A program made the position numbers and the translations under genes. This document shows positions 8,830 through 17,407 of a stretch of 64,000 bases of DNA, one piece after another; within the stretch, counting starts at the first letter, position 1; every line of letters starts with the position of its first letter. This DNA is from Dechloromonas hortensis (lineage in GTDB: Bacteria > Pseudomonadota > Gammaproteobacteria > Burkholderiales > Rhodocyclaceae): positions 62,001 to 126,000 of the forward strand of contig NZ_SSSQ01000002.1 in NCBI RefSeq assembly GCF_009469765.1. The letters run 5' to 3'. The notes under the pieces are model-generated. The model did not search any database and was not told where the DNA came from. It was given only the letters and a program-made list of their open reading frames with translations.

Positions 8830-8924
8830 GCGATTGCCCGGTTGCCCGGCCGGCAGGCCTGGCGACCGGGCGCCGTGGGCAGGCAAGGCGGTGGCTTGAA
8901 GCGCGCCCCGTGGTGGTGAAAATA

Positions 8925-8940
8925 CGTTAATATGTTAGCA
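8925..8940. promoter_or_regulatory. AT-rich imperfect palindrome, possible operator (copy 1 of 3)
   Basis: CGTTAATATGTTAGCA, 57 bp before the MFS start at 8997. It matches 13 of 16 positions of the perfect palindrome CGCTAATATATTAGCG at 13762-13777, in an otherwise GC-rich region. Confidence 0.45.
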
Positions 8941-8996
8941 ATTTATCGCCCGGTTGCCGCTACTGCGGTGCCAGCGTTTAGTATTGCTCTTCCCCC

Positions 8997-10265
8997 ATGG
9001 TCGATCACCCGATGTCCACTCTTGTTCTGCCGCCGGCAATCCGTTCCCTGGCGCACCGCAATTTCCGGCTTTACTTCCTCGGTCAGGCGATTTCCATCCT
9101 CGGTTCGTGGATCCAGCAGGTGGCGCTCTCCTGGCTGGTCTACCGGCTGACCGGCTCGGCCGCGCTGCTCGGCGTCACCGCCTTTTGCGCCTTGATCCCG
9201 CAGTTGCTGGTCGGCCCGCTGGCCGGGGCCTGGATCGACAAGCAGGACAAGCGGAAGTGGCTGATCGGCATCCAGTCGCTGCTCGCGGCGCAAGCCTTTT
9301 TACTGGCCGGGCTGACTTGGTCGGGGCTGATCGGCACCGGCTTCATCATCCTGATGTCGCTGACCCTGGGCATCCTGAACAGTTTCGATACCCCCTTGCG
9401 GCAGTCGCTGATCGGCAGCTTTGTCGGCAGCCGCGAGGATTTGCCCAACGCGCTGGCCCTCAACGCCATGCTGTTCAATGCCGGGCGCTTCGTCGGGCCG
9501 CCGATTGCCGGCCTGCTGGTCGGCCTGACTTCCGAGGCGGCCTGTTTCGCCATCAACGGTTTCTCCTTCCTCGCCCTGATCGGCGGCCTGCGCTTTATTC
9601 AGATGACGGCCTCGCCGCGGGCGAGCGGTTCGGTCGGTCAGGTCTTCAAGGAAGGCGTTTTGTATGCCTGGCAGACGTGGACCGTCAGGATGCTGATCAT
9701 CACGCTGATCGGCCTCAATCTGACCGCCTCGGCCTATGCCGTGCTGCTGCCGGTCTTCGCCCGTGACGTCTTTGCCGGCGATGCGACGACGCTCGGCTGG
9801 CTGTGGGGGGCGGCCGGTTGCGGCGCCTTCGCCTCGACCATCTTTCTCGCCACCCGCAAGACCATTCCCGGCCTGATTACCGCCGTCGTCGCCGGGGTGG
9901 CGATCAGCGCCGTCGCCTTGCTATTGTTCGGGGCGACCACCCGCTTGCCGCTGGCGCTGACGGCGATGGTTGCCCTCGGCTTCGGCATTTCGGTGTGCAA
10001 TGTCGGCATCAACATGATTTTGCAGAGTGCGGCGCCGGACCAGCTGCGCGGCCGCATCGTTTCCTTCTTTACCTCGGCCCGCTTCGGCTTCGACGCGCTG
10101 GGCGGCCTGATTGCCGGTTTCGTTGCCGGCGCGCTCGGGGCAGGGCAGACCTTGCTGTGCGAAGGCGTCGCCCTGTTCCTTTTCGTAATCTTCCTGCTGA
10201 CCCGCCGTCATCGTCTGACGGCGCAGGTCTCGGCAGCGCATGGAGAAAGCAGCAATGGACATTGA
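8997..10265 (+). CDS. MFS transporter (MFS_3/enterobactin-exporter-like)
   Basis: 422 aa (417 if translation begins at ATG 9012), with about 12 membrane segments. The opening LAHRNFRLYFLGQAISILGSWIQ and later LGFGISVCNVGINMILQ are characteristic of the MFS_3 group that includes EntS. The charged loop AWIDKQDKRKWL after helix 2 is the MFS signature region. The substrate is unknown. Neither candidate ATG has a clear Shine-Dalgarno. The 3' end overlaps the start of the following GlcG-like gene, suggesting translational coupling. An AT-rich palindrome shared with the mcp-aminotransferase gap lies 57 bp upstream. Confidence 0.78.
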   Translation: MVDHPMSTLVLPPAIRSLAHRNFRLYFLGQAISILGSWIQQVALSWLVYRLTGSAALLGVTAFCALIPQLLVGPLAGAWIDKQDKRKWLIGIQSLLAAQAFLLAGLTWSGLIGTGFIILMSLTLGILNSFDTPLRQSLIGSFVGSREDLPNALALNAMLFNAGRFVGPPIAGLLVGLTSEAACFAINGFSFLALIGGLRFIQMTASPRASGSVGQVFKEGVLYAWQTWTVRMLIITLIGLNLTASAYAVLLPVFARDVFAGDATTLGWLWGAAGCGAFASTIFLATRKTIPGLITAVVAGVAISAVALLLFGATTRLPLALTAMVALGFGISVCNVGINMILQSAAPDQLRGRIVSFFTSARFGFDALGGLIAGFVAGALGAGQTLLCEGVALFLFVIFLLTRRHRLTAQVSAAHGESSNGH

Positions 10266-10683
10266 AATGATCGCCTCGCTCGGCCTCGGTAGTGCCGATC
10301 AACTGGCCGACAAGGCGCTGGCCGCAGCGGCCGAAGCCGGCGTAAAAGTGTGCGTGGCGGTGGTCGACCGCGCCGGTTACCCGCTGGTCTTCAAGCGCCA
10401 TCCAGGGGCGCCGTTCCACTCGATCGACATCGCGCTCGACAAGGCCTACACCGTGGTCAGCTTCGGCCCGGCCACCGGCAAGTGGGAGGCACGCCTGGCC
10501 AAGGGTTCGGAGCAGTTGCGCCACGGCCTGATGCAGCGCGAGCGCTTCGTCGGCTTCGGCGGCGGCCTGCCGGTCAAGCACGAAGGCGTGCTGGTCGGTG
10601 CCATCGGCATTTCCGGTGGCAGCGAGGCGCAGGATGTGGCGTTTGCCGAGGCAGCGCTGGCCGGCTTGCTTGCCGGCGGGTGA
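10255..10683 (+). CDS. GlcG/HbpS-family (DUF336) protein
   Basis: 142 aa. The family is small alpha/beta proteins, some of which bind haem or cobalamin and many of which have no known reaction. Matching blocks are ALAAAAEAGVKVCVAVVDRAG, FSSID-like FHSIDIALDKAYT, and the glycine-rich FGGGLPVKHEGVLVGAIGISGG. ATG 10255 is chosen for the GGAG at 10242-10245; ATG 10240 is in frame but without a ribosome site. It overlaps the end of the MFS gene by 11 bp. No signal peptide, so probably cytoplasmic. Confidence 0.82.
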   Translation: MDIEMIASLGLGSADQLADKALAAAAEAGVKVCVAVVDRAGYPLVFKRHPGAPFHSIDIALDKAYTVVSFGPATGKWEARLAKGSEQLRHGLMQRERFVGFGGGLPVKHEGVLVGAIGISGGSEAQDVAFAEAALAGLLAGG

Positions 10684-10858
10684 TTGGTCTGGCCGGCGGG
10701 ATGCGCGGCTGGGGATGTTTGGCTTGATCGACATTGATCGCTACCTGTCAGGCAGCAAACGGTTGGATCAAGCGAACCGTAGGCCTTGAGCAACTTGCCG
10801 GTTGAAGCCTGGCGCATACTTGCTTGACGGAACGGGCAACAGCCAAGGGAGAGAGAGG

Positions 10859-11302
10859 ATGGACGAATTCATGCAAGCCGCCATTGCCGAGGCGCAGGCC
10901 GGGCTGAGCGAGGGCGGCATTCCGATCGGCTCGGTGCTGGTGCATCGTGGGGTCATTCTTGGCCGTGGCCACAACCGGCGCATCCAGCAGGGCAGTGCCA
11001 TCCGGCACGGTGAAATGGATGCCCTTGAAAATGCCGGCCGGCAGCCGGCCCGCGTCTATCGGGAATCCGTTCTCTATACGACCTTGTCACCCTGTGCGAT
11101 GTGCAGCGGGGCGATTCTGCTGTATGGCATTCCTAGGGTAGTCATTGGCGAAAACCAGAGCTTCCTGGGTGAGGAAGATTTGCTCCGCACCCGCGGCGTC
11201 CAGGTGGAGGTTGTTCAGGACTCGACCTGCACGGCCATGATGCAGACCTTTATCGCCAGCAATCCGGAACTCTGGAATGAGGATATTGGCGAATCCGACT
11301 GA
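10859..11302 (+). CDS. cytosine deaminase, FCY1-like zinc type
   Basis: 147 aa, member of the cytidine/deoxycytidylate deaminase fold. Zn ligands and the catalytic Glu are in RHGEMDALEN (HxE) and SPCAMCSGA (PCxxC). The segments around these, LYTTLSPC, AILLYGIPRVVIGEN and the C-terminal ELWNEDIGE, look more like yeast cytosine deaminase (FCY1) than tRNA adenosine deaminase TadA or guanine deaminase. The expected reaction is cytosine to uracil plus ammonia in pyrimidine salvage; other nucleobase-like substrates are possible. A long purine-rich site GGAGAGAGAGG precedes ATG 10859. It appears to be a single-gene unit with 175 bp of leader. Confidence 0.82.
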   Translation: MDEFMQAAIAEAQAGLSEGGIPIGSVLVHRGVILGRGHNRRIQQGSAIRHGEMDALENAGRQPARVYRESVLYTTLSPCAMCSGAILLYGIPRVVIGENQSFLGEEDLLRTRGVQVEVVQDSTCTAMMQTFIASNPELWNEDIGESD

Positions 11303-11352
11303 GCGAGTGCAGAAGTGAATGGCGGCGATGCCGAAAATCTTCGGCGCGCCGC

Positions 11353-11919
11353 TCAACGAATCAGCAGCCGCCGGAACCAGCGGGTTTGCGGGGCGATCTC
11401 CGAACGGTCCCCCGCTCCGTAGGGCGGCGTCGACGGATCCGCCGGTGGGGCGCCGATCTGGGCCAGATCCACCGCCTCCGGTGTGCCGACCAGGCCCTCG
11501 CTGCTTAACTGCAGGCGGTAATAGAGGCCATTCCAGAGTTTGGCCCCGAACTCCTGCTGTGTCTTGAACAGAAACAGCAGCGAGTGTTCGAGCCAGCGCA
11601 GATCGACCGCGCTGACCGTATGCGGATTCGGGTAGGGGTAGGGCACATGGCACTGGATCTCAGTCTGCCCGTCGAGACACTTGAACTCCTTCATCGACAG
11701 GAATTAGTCCTTGAAGACCTGATGATCGAGCTTGATCTCGAATTGAGTCAGCGCACCCGCCGGCTTGAAGACGATCGTTCCTAGACGAATCGGACTGCCT
11801 TCGCGGGGTTCGATCAACAGCATCTTTTCGCCATTCATTTCCCAGGCCTGCGCAGGCAATGCGAACAGCGCCTGCAGGGCAAGCAGGCCGCAGGCCATCT
11901 TTCCCGCCAATGTCTTCAT
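11353..11919 (-). pseudogene. conserved secreted protein gene interrupted by one in-frame TAA
   Basis: Reading the minus strand from ATG 11919 gives a signal peptide (MKTLAGKMACGLLALQALFA, cleavage after LPAQA) and 71 residues ending HQVFKD, then TAA at 11704-11706, and then the same frame continues FLSMKEFKCLDGQTEIQC to a TGA at 11353. Both parts are in one frame with no shift, and the join KD-x-FLSMKEFKC reads naturally if the stop were Tyr (TAC/TAT). A strong GGAGGG (minus strand, 11926-11931) precedes the ATG. The second half, rich in aromatic residues (VPYPYPNPHTV, WLEHSLLFLF, LWNGLYYRL), resembles a conserved betaproteobacterial protein of unknown role. It is either a recent nonsense mutation, a sequencing error, or recoding. 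Confidence 0.7.
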
Positions 11920-12054
11920 GGCATTCCCTCCTGTCGTCATCGCTTAGCTTACCAATTGGCCGGTGCATGTGCATCGACCCTGAGGCAGGTTTGTAGCGCC
12001 GCCAGTTAGCTGAGGCGTTCGAACTGGTCGATTCCTGACCGGAAGGGCAGTTTG

Positions 12055-13665
12055 CTAGACACGGTAGATCCTGACCGACTGTTCCATTTCGTGGGCCAGG
12101 CGGGCCACCTCGGCGGCGGTCAGCGCCGTGTTTTCAGCGGCGCGGTTGTTTTGCCGCGACATGTCGGCGATGCCTTCGATCTGGACGGCGATATCGTGGT
12201 TGGCGTCTTTCTGGCGCGAAACGGCGGCGGCGATGTCGGCGACCATGCCGGCGATCGATTGCGTGCTGGTGCCGACCTGCTGCATTTCGCGGTCGGCCAG
12301 ATTGGCGCGGGCGACGCCGGTTTCGACCTTGCCGACCATGGCCTGGATGCCTTCGACCGTTTCCTGCGCGGTATCGTGCATCTGCGAGATATTGGTCCAG
12401 ATTTCGGCGGTCGATTGGGCGGTCCGTTCGGCCAGCTTGCGCACCTCGTCGGCAACGACCGCGAAACCGCGCCCGTGTTCGCCGGCCCGGGCCGCTTCGA
12501 TGGCGGCGTTGAGGGCGAGCAGGTTAGTCTGTTCGGCGACATCCTTGATCACCGAAACGACGGCATCAATCCGCGTGCTGCTCTCGTCGAGGCGGCGCAC
12601 CTGACTGGAGGAGACGGTGACGGTCTCGGCGATGCCGTTGATGTCATCCACCGTCTGGCGGATGACCTGGGCCGAGTCGCGGGCCTTGAGCAGCGACTCT
12701 TCCGACAGTTGCTTGGCCGTTTCGGCGCTGGCCGCCGCCAGTTCGGCCGAGACGGCGAGTTCCTGCACGGTGCCGGCAATGCTGCTCGCCGCTTCGCTCT
12801 GCCGCATCGAGGCAGCCGACATCTGGCTCGAATTGCTGGCCATGCGTTCGGCCGCCGAACTCAGTTGCATGGTCATCTGGCAGACCTGGCGGAAGCTGGC
12901 CTGTAGTTTTTCGAGCAGGCCGTTCAGGGCGCGCTGCGTCTGGCCGATCTCGTCGCGGCTACTGGCCGGCAGGCGGACCGTGAAGTCGAGTTCGCGGCCG
13001 ATTTTCTCGAACATGGTCAGCATCTGCTTCAGCGAGCCGGTGACGCTGCGGTAAAGCATGTTGCCGAGCAGGCCGCAGGAGACGATGCCGAGCAGGATGA
13101 CGCCGATCATCAGGCGCGTGCCCAGCGTGTAGGCGGCATGCGACTCCTCGCCGTGGGCGCGGGCCTGGCTTTCCTTGTACTGGACGTGCTTGCCGATGTT
13201 GCCGATCAACTGGTCGATCATCGGCTTGTTTTCCTCGGCCAGGCTGCGCGCCGGTTCGTCCATGTTGGCCTGCGACAGCGCGATGATCTGCTCGACCATG
13301 AAGAAATATTCATCCATCAGCATGGCGCTGCTGTCGCGCAGCTTGCGGTCCTGCTCGTCGGTGATGAAGGACTCGTAGCTGGCCAGCGTTTCCTTCTGGG
13401 TCTTGCGTAGTTCGGCGATGGTCTTTTCCTGCTCGGCCATCCGGTCCTTTTCGGTATTCAGGATGTGGTAGAGCAGGGCGACCTGGGTGTTCTGGAAGTC
13501 GCTCTCGATCTTGTGCACGATGCGGATGCCGGGAATGATCCGGGCATTGGTGAAGGCCTGCCCCTCGTCCATCTGCCACATTTCCAGCATGCCGAGCAGG
13601 CCGACGGTGAGCGGTCCGATGATCGCCAGCGCGATCAGGGTCAGGAATTTGTGTCCGATGGACAT
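12055..13665 (-). CDS. methyl-accepting chemotaxis protein
   Basis: 536 aa inner-membrane chemoreceptor. Order: TM1 (residues ~8-28), a ~160-residue periplasmic helical domain of the 4HB_MCP type, TM2 (~185-207), HAMP, then the long cytoplasmic coiled coil with the highly conserved hairpin tip ([19 protein letters not shown] followed by [16 protein letters not shown]). It would signal through CheA/CheW, none of which are in the window. No C-terminal NWETF-type CheR tether is seen; the protein ends VRIYRV. GGAGGAG precedes the ATG. It is transcribed away from the aminotransferase gene across a 250-bp gap with two AT-rich palindromes. Ligand unknown. Confidence 0.92.
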   Translation of the reverse strand: MSIGHKFLTLIALAIIGPLTVGLLGMLEMWQMDEGQAFTNARIIPGIRIVHKIESDFQNTQVALLYHILNTEKDRMAEQEKTIAELRKTQKETLASYESFITDEQDRKLRDSSAMLMDEYFFMVEQIIALSQANMDEPARSLAEENKPMIDQLIGNIGKHVQYKESQARAHGEESHAAYTLGTRLMIGVILLGIVSCGLLGNMLYRSVTGSLKQMLTMFEKIGRELDFTVRLPASSRDEIGQTQRALNGLLEKLQASFRQVCQMTMQLSSAAERMASNSSQMSAASMRQSEAASSIAGTVQELAVSAELAAASAETAKQLSEESLLKARDSAQVIRQTVDDINGIAETVTVSSSQVRRLDESSTRIDAVVSVIKDVAEQTNLLALNAAIEAARAGEHGRGFAVVADEVRKLAERTAQSTAEIWTNISQMHDTAQETVEGIQAMVGKVETGVARANLADREMQQVGTSTQSIAGMVADIAAAVSRQKDANHDIAVQIEGIADMSRQNNRAAENTALTAAEVARLAHEMEQSVRIYRV

Positions 13666-13683
13666 GCGTCTCCTCCAGTTATT

Positions 13684-13699
13684 TACTAATATATTAATT
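13684..13699. promoter_or_regulatory. AT-rich palindrome, possible operator (copy 2 of 3)
   Basis: Core TAATATATTA is a perfect palindrome (13687-13696) 19 bp upstream of the chemoreceptor start, aligned with the copies at 13762 and 8925. Its flanks diverge, so it is the weakest of the three. Confidence 0.35.
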
Positions 13700-13761
13700 A
13701 TTTGTCTATTTTTTTTCCGGAAGGACCCACGGCCGAAGGCAGAGGGTCGATCCGGAATTTA

Positions 13762-13777
13762 CGCTAATATATTAGCG
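13762..13777. promoter_or_regulatory. 16-bp perfect palindrome CGCTAATATATTAGCG, possible operator (copy 3 of 3)
   Basis: Perfect dyad in the divergent gap between the chemoreceptor (97 bp from its ATG) and the aminotransferase (139 bp from its ATG). The AT-rich core stands out in GC-rich DNA. Related sites are at 13684-13699 and 8925-8940. No local regulator gene suggests itself. Confidence 0.5.
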
Positions 13778-13915
13778 ATTATTTGCCGTGGCAAGCGCTT
13801 CCGCTCGTGTCCTGCCGGGCAGCCCGGGAATGTCCGCTTCTTGCCGCCCAAAGCCGGCGCAATTCGGTAACATTCCGCCCTTACACTTCCCGCCCCAACC
13901 CATGGAAATCTGACG

Positions 13916-15097
13916 ATGCAATACCACGCTGCCAATACCGATTCGCTGATGTTCATCACACCCCGCCCGGACATCGTCTTCGAGCGCGGTGAGGGCTCCT
14001 GGCTGTACGACCACGCCGGCCGCAAGTACCTCGACTTCATCCAGGGCTGGGCGGTCAACTGCCTCGGCCACTGCCCGCCGGAAATCGCCGCCGCGCTGAC
14101 CGCGCAGGCGAGCCGGCTGATCAACCCGAGCCCGGCCTTCTACAACGGCCCGATGGTCGAGTTGGCCGGTCTGCTCACCGACAACTCCGTGTTCGACCGC
14201 GTCTTTTTCGCCAACACCGGTGCCGAAGCCAACGAAGGGGCGATCAAGCTCGCCCGCAAATGGGGCCGCCTGCACAAGGACGGCGCCTACGAGATCATCA
14301 CCTTCGGCCATTCCTTCCACGGCCGCACGCTGGCCACCATGTCGGCCTCCGGCAAGGCCGGCTGGGACACCATCTACGCGCCGCAGGTCGCCGGTTTCCC
14401 GAAGGCCACCTACAACGACATTGCTACGGTCGACGCCCTGATTGGGCCAAAAACCGTTGCCGTGATGCTGGAGCCGGTGCAGGGCGAAGGCGGGGTGATC
14501 CCGGCCGACGTCGAGTTCCTCAAGGCCCTGCGCGAACTGACCACGGCTCGCGGCGTGCTGCTCATCGTCGACGAAGTGCAGTCCGGCATGGGCCGCACCG
14601 GCAAGCTGTTCGCCTACGAACATGCCGGCATCACGCCGGACATCATGACGCTGGGCAAGGGCATCGGCGGCGGCGTGCCGCTGGCGGCACTGCTCGCCCG
14701 CGAGGCGATCTGCTGTTTCGAGCCGGGCGACCAAGGCGGCACCTACAACGGCAACCCGTTGATGACCGCGGTCGGCGTCGCTGTCATGCAGCGCCTGCTG
14801 GCACCCGGTTTCCTGGCTGAAGTCGAAGCCCGGGGGCAATACCTGGCCAAGCGCCTGCTCGAACTGTCGGCCAAACATGGCCTGAAGGGTGAGCGCGGTT
14901 CCGGCCTGTTGCGCGCCCTGATCCTCGACGACGAACGCGGCCCTGCCATCGTCCAGGCCGCGCTGAAGCTGGAAGGCGTCGGCCTGCTGCTCAACTCGCC
15001 ACGCCCGAACCTGCTGCGCTTCATGCCGGCGCTGAACGTCAGCGAAGGCGAAATCGATCAGATGATCGAACTGCTCGACGGCCTGCTGCAGAAATAA
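13916..15097 (+). CDS. argD: acetylornithine-type aminotransferase (class III, PLP)
   Basis: 393 aa. PLP-dependent transfer of the delta-amino group of N-acetylornithine in arginine synthesis is the likely reaction; succinyldiaminopimelate aminotransferase activity is common in this family. Visible features are [18 protein letters not shown] (phosphate binding), [35 protein letters not shown] with the PLP Asp, and the Schiff-base Lys in [15 protein letters not shown]. argC lies about 12 kb away, so the arginine genes are scattered. Annotations of related proteins vary between acetylornithine and other omega-aminotransferases, so the substrate is moderately certain. The next feature is a strong hairpin. 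Confidence 0.82.
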   Translation: MQYHAANTDSLMFITPRPDIVFERGEGSWLYDHAGRKYLDFIQGWAVNCLGHCPPEIAAALTAQASRLINPSPAFYNGPMVELAGLLTDNSVFDRVFFANTGAEANEGAIKLARKWGRLHKDGAYEIITFGHSFHGRTLATMSASGKAGWDTIYAPQVAGFPKATYNDIATVDALIGPKTVAVMLEPVQGEGGVIPADVEFLKALRELTTARGVLLIVDEVQSGMGRTGKLFAYEHAGITPDIMTLGKGIGGGVPLAALLAREAICCFEPGDQGGTYNGNPLMTAVGVAVMQRLLAPGFLAEVEARGQYLAKRLLELSAKHGLKGERGSGLLRALILDDERGPAIVQAALKLEGVGLLLNSPRPNLLRFMPALNVSEGEIDQMIELLDGLLQK

Positions 15098-15106
15098 GGG
15101 TTTGCC

Positions 15107-15132
15107 GGAAGCCGGCCGGGCGGCCGGCTTCC
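15107..15132 (+). terminator. hairpin after the aminotransferase gene, probable terminator
   Basis: Perfect 11-bp stem GGAAGCCGGCC / GGCCGGCTTCC with loop GGGC, starting 10 bp after the stop codon. The following tract TTGCTGCTTTC is only partly T-rich, so termination may be incomplete. Confidence 0.6.
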
Positions 15133-15345
15133 TTGCTGCTTTCAGCGTGCAGGATGGCTGGCAGCCAGCGCTAGCGGATAGTTGCTCCAGCTTGACTGGT
15201 GCAGGTGCAACCAACGCTGCCAATCTCGTCATTCAAATTCACCGGAACGCGCTCCGTCTCAAATCATTCTGTGCGCTAACGCACGGTGACATGCGATCCC
15301 TGCTGCTACTTTTGAAGCCTCATTGATGTAGCAATGGAGATGATC

Positions 15346-15651
15346 ATGGACAAAATGAATCAATCGCGGCGAGCTGTTTTCCGCGCAGCCATCGCCACCG
15401 GCTGCGTACTATGTGTGCCAGCCGCCCTCGCTGCAGATGCCACGACGAAGAATACGAAACCTGCGGCTGGAGATGCCTCACCTCAGGTAAAAAAGACGCC
15501 GCAGGCGGCCGTGCAATACCAAACCAAACCCAAGGGGGAGCAAAAATGCGCCCTTTGCATGCACTTCATTTCTGAATCGGGCACCTGCAAGGTGGTCGAA
15601 GGAAAAATCAGTCCAGAGGGCTGGTGTACCTTATGGGCCAAGAAAGCCTGA
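15346..15651 (+). CDS. high-potential iron-sulfur protein (HiPIP)
   Basis: 101-aa precursor of a periplasmic 4Fe-4S electron carrier. A twin-arginine signal (SRRAVFRAAIATGCV, cleavage near ALAADA) implies folded export by Tat. The mature part has the four cluster cysteines in HiPIP spacing, CALC then 9 residues, Cys, then 12 residues, Cys, ending in the typical SPEGWCTLW. Three in-frame ATGs are close together; 15346 is chosen because GGAG (15336-15339) is 6 nt upstream. A 248-bp leader precedes it. HiPIPs commonly carry electrons from bc1 to terminal reductases or cytochromes. Confidence 0.9.
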   Translation: MDKMNQSRRAVFRAAIATGCVLCVPAALAADATTKNTKPAAGDASPQVKKTPQAAVQYQTKPKGEQKCALCMHFISESGTCKVVEGKISPEGWCTLWAKKA

Positions 15652-15679
15652 TACGCGTTCAGGCAGCAGCCCATAGCCG

Positions 15680-16069
15680 CTAGCGAGGAGGCTCTCCAAA
15701 CTGCCTCCTGTACTGCTCAAGATTCCTCCGGCTTTCAGCAAGTTCCGTCTCGAGTTCCGCGTTGATCTTCGCTTGACTCTCACACGAGGGGCATGCCTCG
15801 GTGCTATTCGCCAGGGCATCACGCTCAAGCATTTCAAGGGTGTCAGGATGGACGCCGAATGCTTCGGCTATTTCTTTGAGGGTCTCGCAAGCGCCGTCGG
15901 AACCCCGAGCATGCGCATGCGACACCCTTCTTGTGAGGTGGGGCCCAAATTTCTCGCCTGTATCGAGTCTGCGATTCCGTGAGTTGTTACGACGCTCACA
16001 GCCGTAAGGATTGTCGCTAGAGAACTTCCGACGATCTTCGCCTGTTCTGCGCTCTTGCACCATATCCAT
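15680..16069 (-). CDS. hypothetical protein, charged N-terminus and C-terminal coiled coil
   Basis: 129 aa, not recognised. It begins with an Arg/Asn-rich segment (ERRTGEDRRKF, ERRNNSRNRRLD) that has the look of the low-complexity tails on some bacterial signalling proteins, then a short helical block EIAEAFGVHPDTLEMLERDA that could be a degenerate helix-turn-helix, a CPSC pair, and an ending coiled coil (AKINAELETELAESRRNLEQ). ATG 16069 is chosen because AGGAG lies ~5-6 nt upstream on the minus strand; a longer frame reaches 16117 without a ribosome site. It is convergent with the HiPIP gene. Confidence 0.5.
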   Translation of the reverse strand: MDMVQERRTGEDRRKFSSDNPYGCERRNNSRNRRLDTGEKFGPHLTRRVSHAHARGSDGACETLKEIAEAFGVHPDTLEMLERDALANSTEACPSCESQAKINAELETELAESRRNLEQYRRQFGEPPR

Positions 16070-16424
16070 TATCTCTCCTCTTACGCCTGGCGAGGTCGGC
16101 GACCCACGCCCAACCAAATGCGATTGGACTGGGGAACTCCATCCTTGTTCGATATTTGATTACTGCGGTTCAGTCTGCACCCAGGATGCCGGGCTCGTAT
16201 GTTCGATAGCGAACGGATAACTGCTTCGGTTTTTCCTCGGGACTAATGGCGATTAAACGGCGACCAACCTTGGCGATGCCGAGTTTTTCCCTGGCCCGGG
16301 CAGTTTAGTTAGCGGACGGGGGCGGGCTGACAGCCGTCGCTGACGGCCCGCCATTTTTGCCGTTTTTACGCGGTCGACCGCAGGAGTCGCCGATTCCGGC
16401 GGCGGGCAGCGCCGCCGCCGAGGG
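16070..16424. other. 355-bp intergenic region with no gene seen
   Basis: Lies between two minus-strand genes. The right half becomes GC-rich and contains a plus-strand intrinsic-terminator-like structure (16321-16370) and, just beyond, a GC hairpin-like GGCGGCGGGCAGCGCCGCCGCC stretch near 16399-16420 that may help end the minus-strand gene's neighbour region. No open frame with a ribosome site is apparent. Confidence 0.5.
16321..16370 (+). terminator. orphan plus-strand terminator-like hairpin
   Basis: Stem GGCGGGC (16321-16327) with GCCCGCC (16346-16352), inner CAGC/GCTG pairing, followed by ATTTTTG and GTTTTT. The nearest plus-strand gene (HiPIP) ends 670 bp upstream, so what it terminates is unknown. 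Confidence 0.55.
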
Positions 16425-16817
16425 TCAGGCTACTGCAAAGCGCTGCCGCAGATAGGCGATGATCTCGCCCGATTCGTACAGCCACTGCGTGTTGCCGGCC
16501 GCATCATTGATCTTCAGGCAGGGCACCTTGGTTTGGCCGCCGCCGGCGAGCAGCGCGGCGCGGTTGTCACCTTGTTGTTGGGCATCGCGCGTTTCGACGC
16601 TCAGCGACAGCCGGCGCATTTCCTGGCGCACCTTGATGCAGAACGGGCAGGTCTTGTACTGGTAGAGGGCCAGCTCGCGGCATTGCAGGTCCACCGCCGC
16701 CTGGGCGGCCGGAGTGCGGACGATGCCGCGTGGCCGGGTGAGCAACTCGCCGAGCAGCATGAAGGGGCCGAGGACGAGGCGGAGGAGCTTGAAGAAGCTG
16801 CGGATGATGATTTTCAT
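16425..16817 (-). CDS. glutaredoxin-like/glutathione S-transferase N-terminal domain protein
   Basis: 130 aa. A hydrophobic N-terminal segment (residues ~9-24) suggests a membrane anchor, then a thioredoxin fold begins at ELALYQYKTCPFCIKVRQEM with a CPFC redox motif, a KVPCLKI cis-Pro loop (VPCL) and the GST_N ending WLYESGEIIAYLRQRF. It is probably a membrane-tethered glutathione-dependent oxidoreductase. It is followed upstream by a small gene on the same strand (17 bp gap), so they may form an operon. Substrate unknown. Confidence 0.8.
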   Translation of the reverse strand: MKIIIRSFFKLLRLVLGPFMLLGELLTRPRGIVRTPAAQAAVDLQCRELALYQYKTCPFCIKVRQEMRRLSLSVETRDAQQQGDNRAALLAGGGQTKVPCLKINDAAGNTQWLYESGEIIAYLRQRFAVA

Positions 16818-16834
16818 GGTCTGTTTCAGAAGGT

Positions 16835-17104
16835 TCAGGCGCCGGCCGCCATGCCCTTGCGCAGCAGTTCGTCAACCAGTTCGTTGAGGTCGACCTGGCG
16901 GGCGGCGGCCAGGCTGCGGAGTTCGGCGGCCAGTTCGGCATCGAGCTTGACGGCGAAGGGGATCAGGCCTTTTGCCTGATCCAGCTTGCGCTGTTCCTTG
17001 CGGTCGAGGGCGGCGCCCTGGGCGAAACGGTCCGGCGTGCCGGCCTGTTTCATGCGGCTTTCGACCTTGTGGGCGAGGTTCTTGTAGAGATCGGTTTTTT
17101 TCAT
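16835..17104 (-). CDS. small conserved hypothetical, possible ribbon-helix-helix
   Basis: 89 aa, highly charged, no signal or membrane segment. The C-terminal part (PFAVKLDAELAAELRSLAAA then VDLNELVDELLRKGM) has a strand followed by two amphipathic helices, the layout of Arc/MetJ-type DNA-binding proteins, though I cannot confirm the family. It starts 17 bp before the glutaredoxin-like gene on the same strand and is probably co-transcribed with it. No function is assigned. Confidence 0.6.
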   Translation of the reverse strand: MKKTDLYKNLAHKVESRMKQAGTPDRFAQGAALDRKEQRKLDQAKGLIPFAVKLDAELAAELRSLAAARQVDLNELVDELLRKGMAAGA

Positions 17105-17407
17105 GGGGCTCTTCTATAAATTGTGGGGTGGAACCGGGCGGTCTTGCCCGCCTGCTTGCCGGTAACCCGGTTTTTGGCCTTTTTCAGGCGTCGACCGCCG
17201 GGGTGGGGTTCTGGGCGTATTCCTCGGGCTGGCGCCGGTGCAGGTCGCTGCCTGCCGAATAAGGTGAGGCGCGCAGTGTACGCGAAGGTCTGCCAAAGCC
17301 TGAGCGGAATCGTTTTTCTCGTCAGGGAAATGGACGCTGCGGCGTGTATTTCGTAAGCTCTCCGCTTTGTCAGACGCTGCCCAGGCAGCCTTTTCCGGAG
17401 AAACAGC
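17105..17407. other. 303-bp divergent intergenic region
   Basis: Separates a minus-strand gene (start 17104) from the plus-strand CMD gene (start 17408), so it should carry promoters in both directions. I see no strong palindrome or recognisable operator, and no supported small ORF. Confidence 0.5.

Noticed and set aside
10721..10740. Possible Fnr-like box near TTGATCGACATTGATC before the deaminase gene
   Set aside because: Right half reads ATTGAT instead of ATCAA, a direct rather than inverted repeat.
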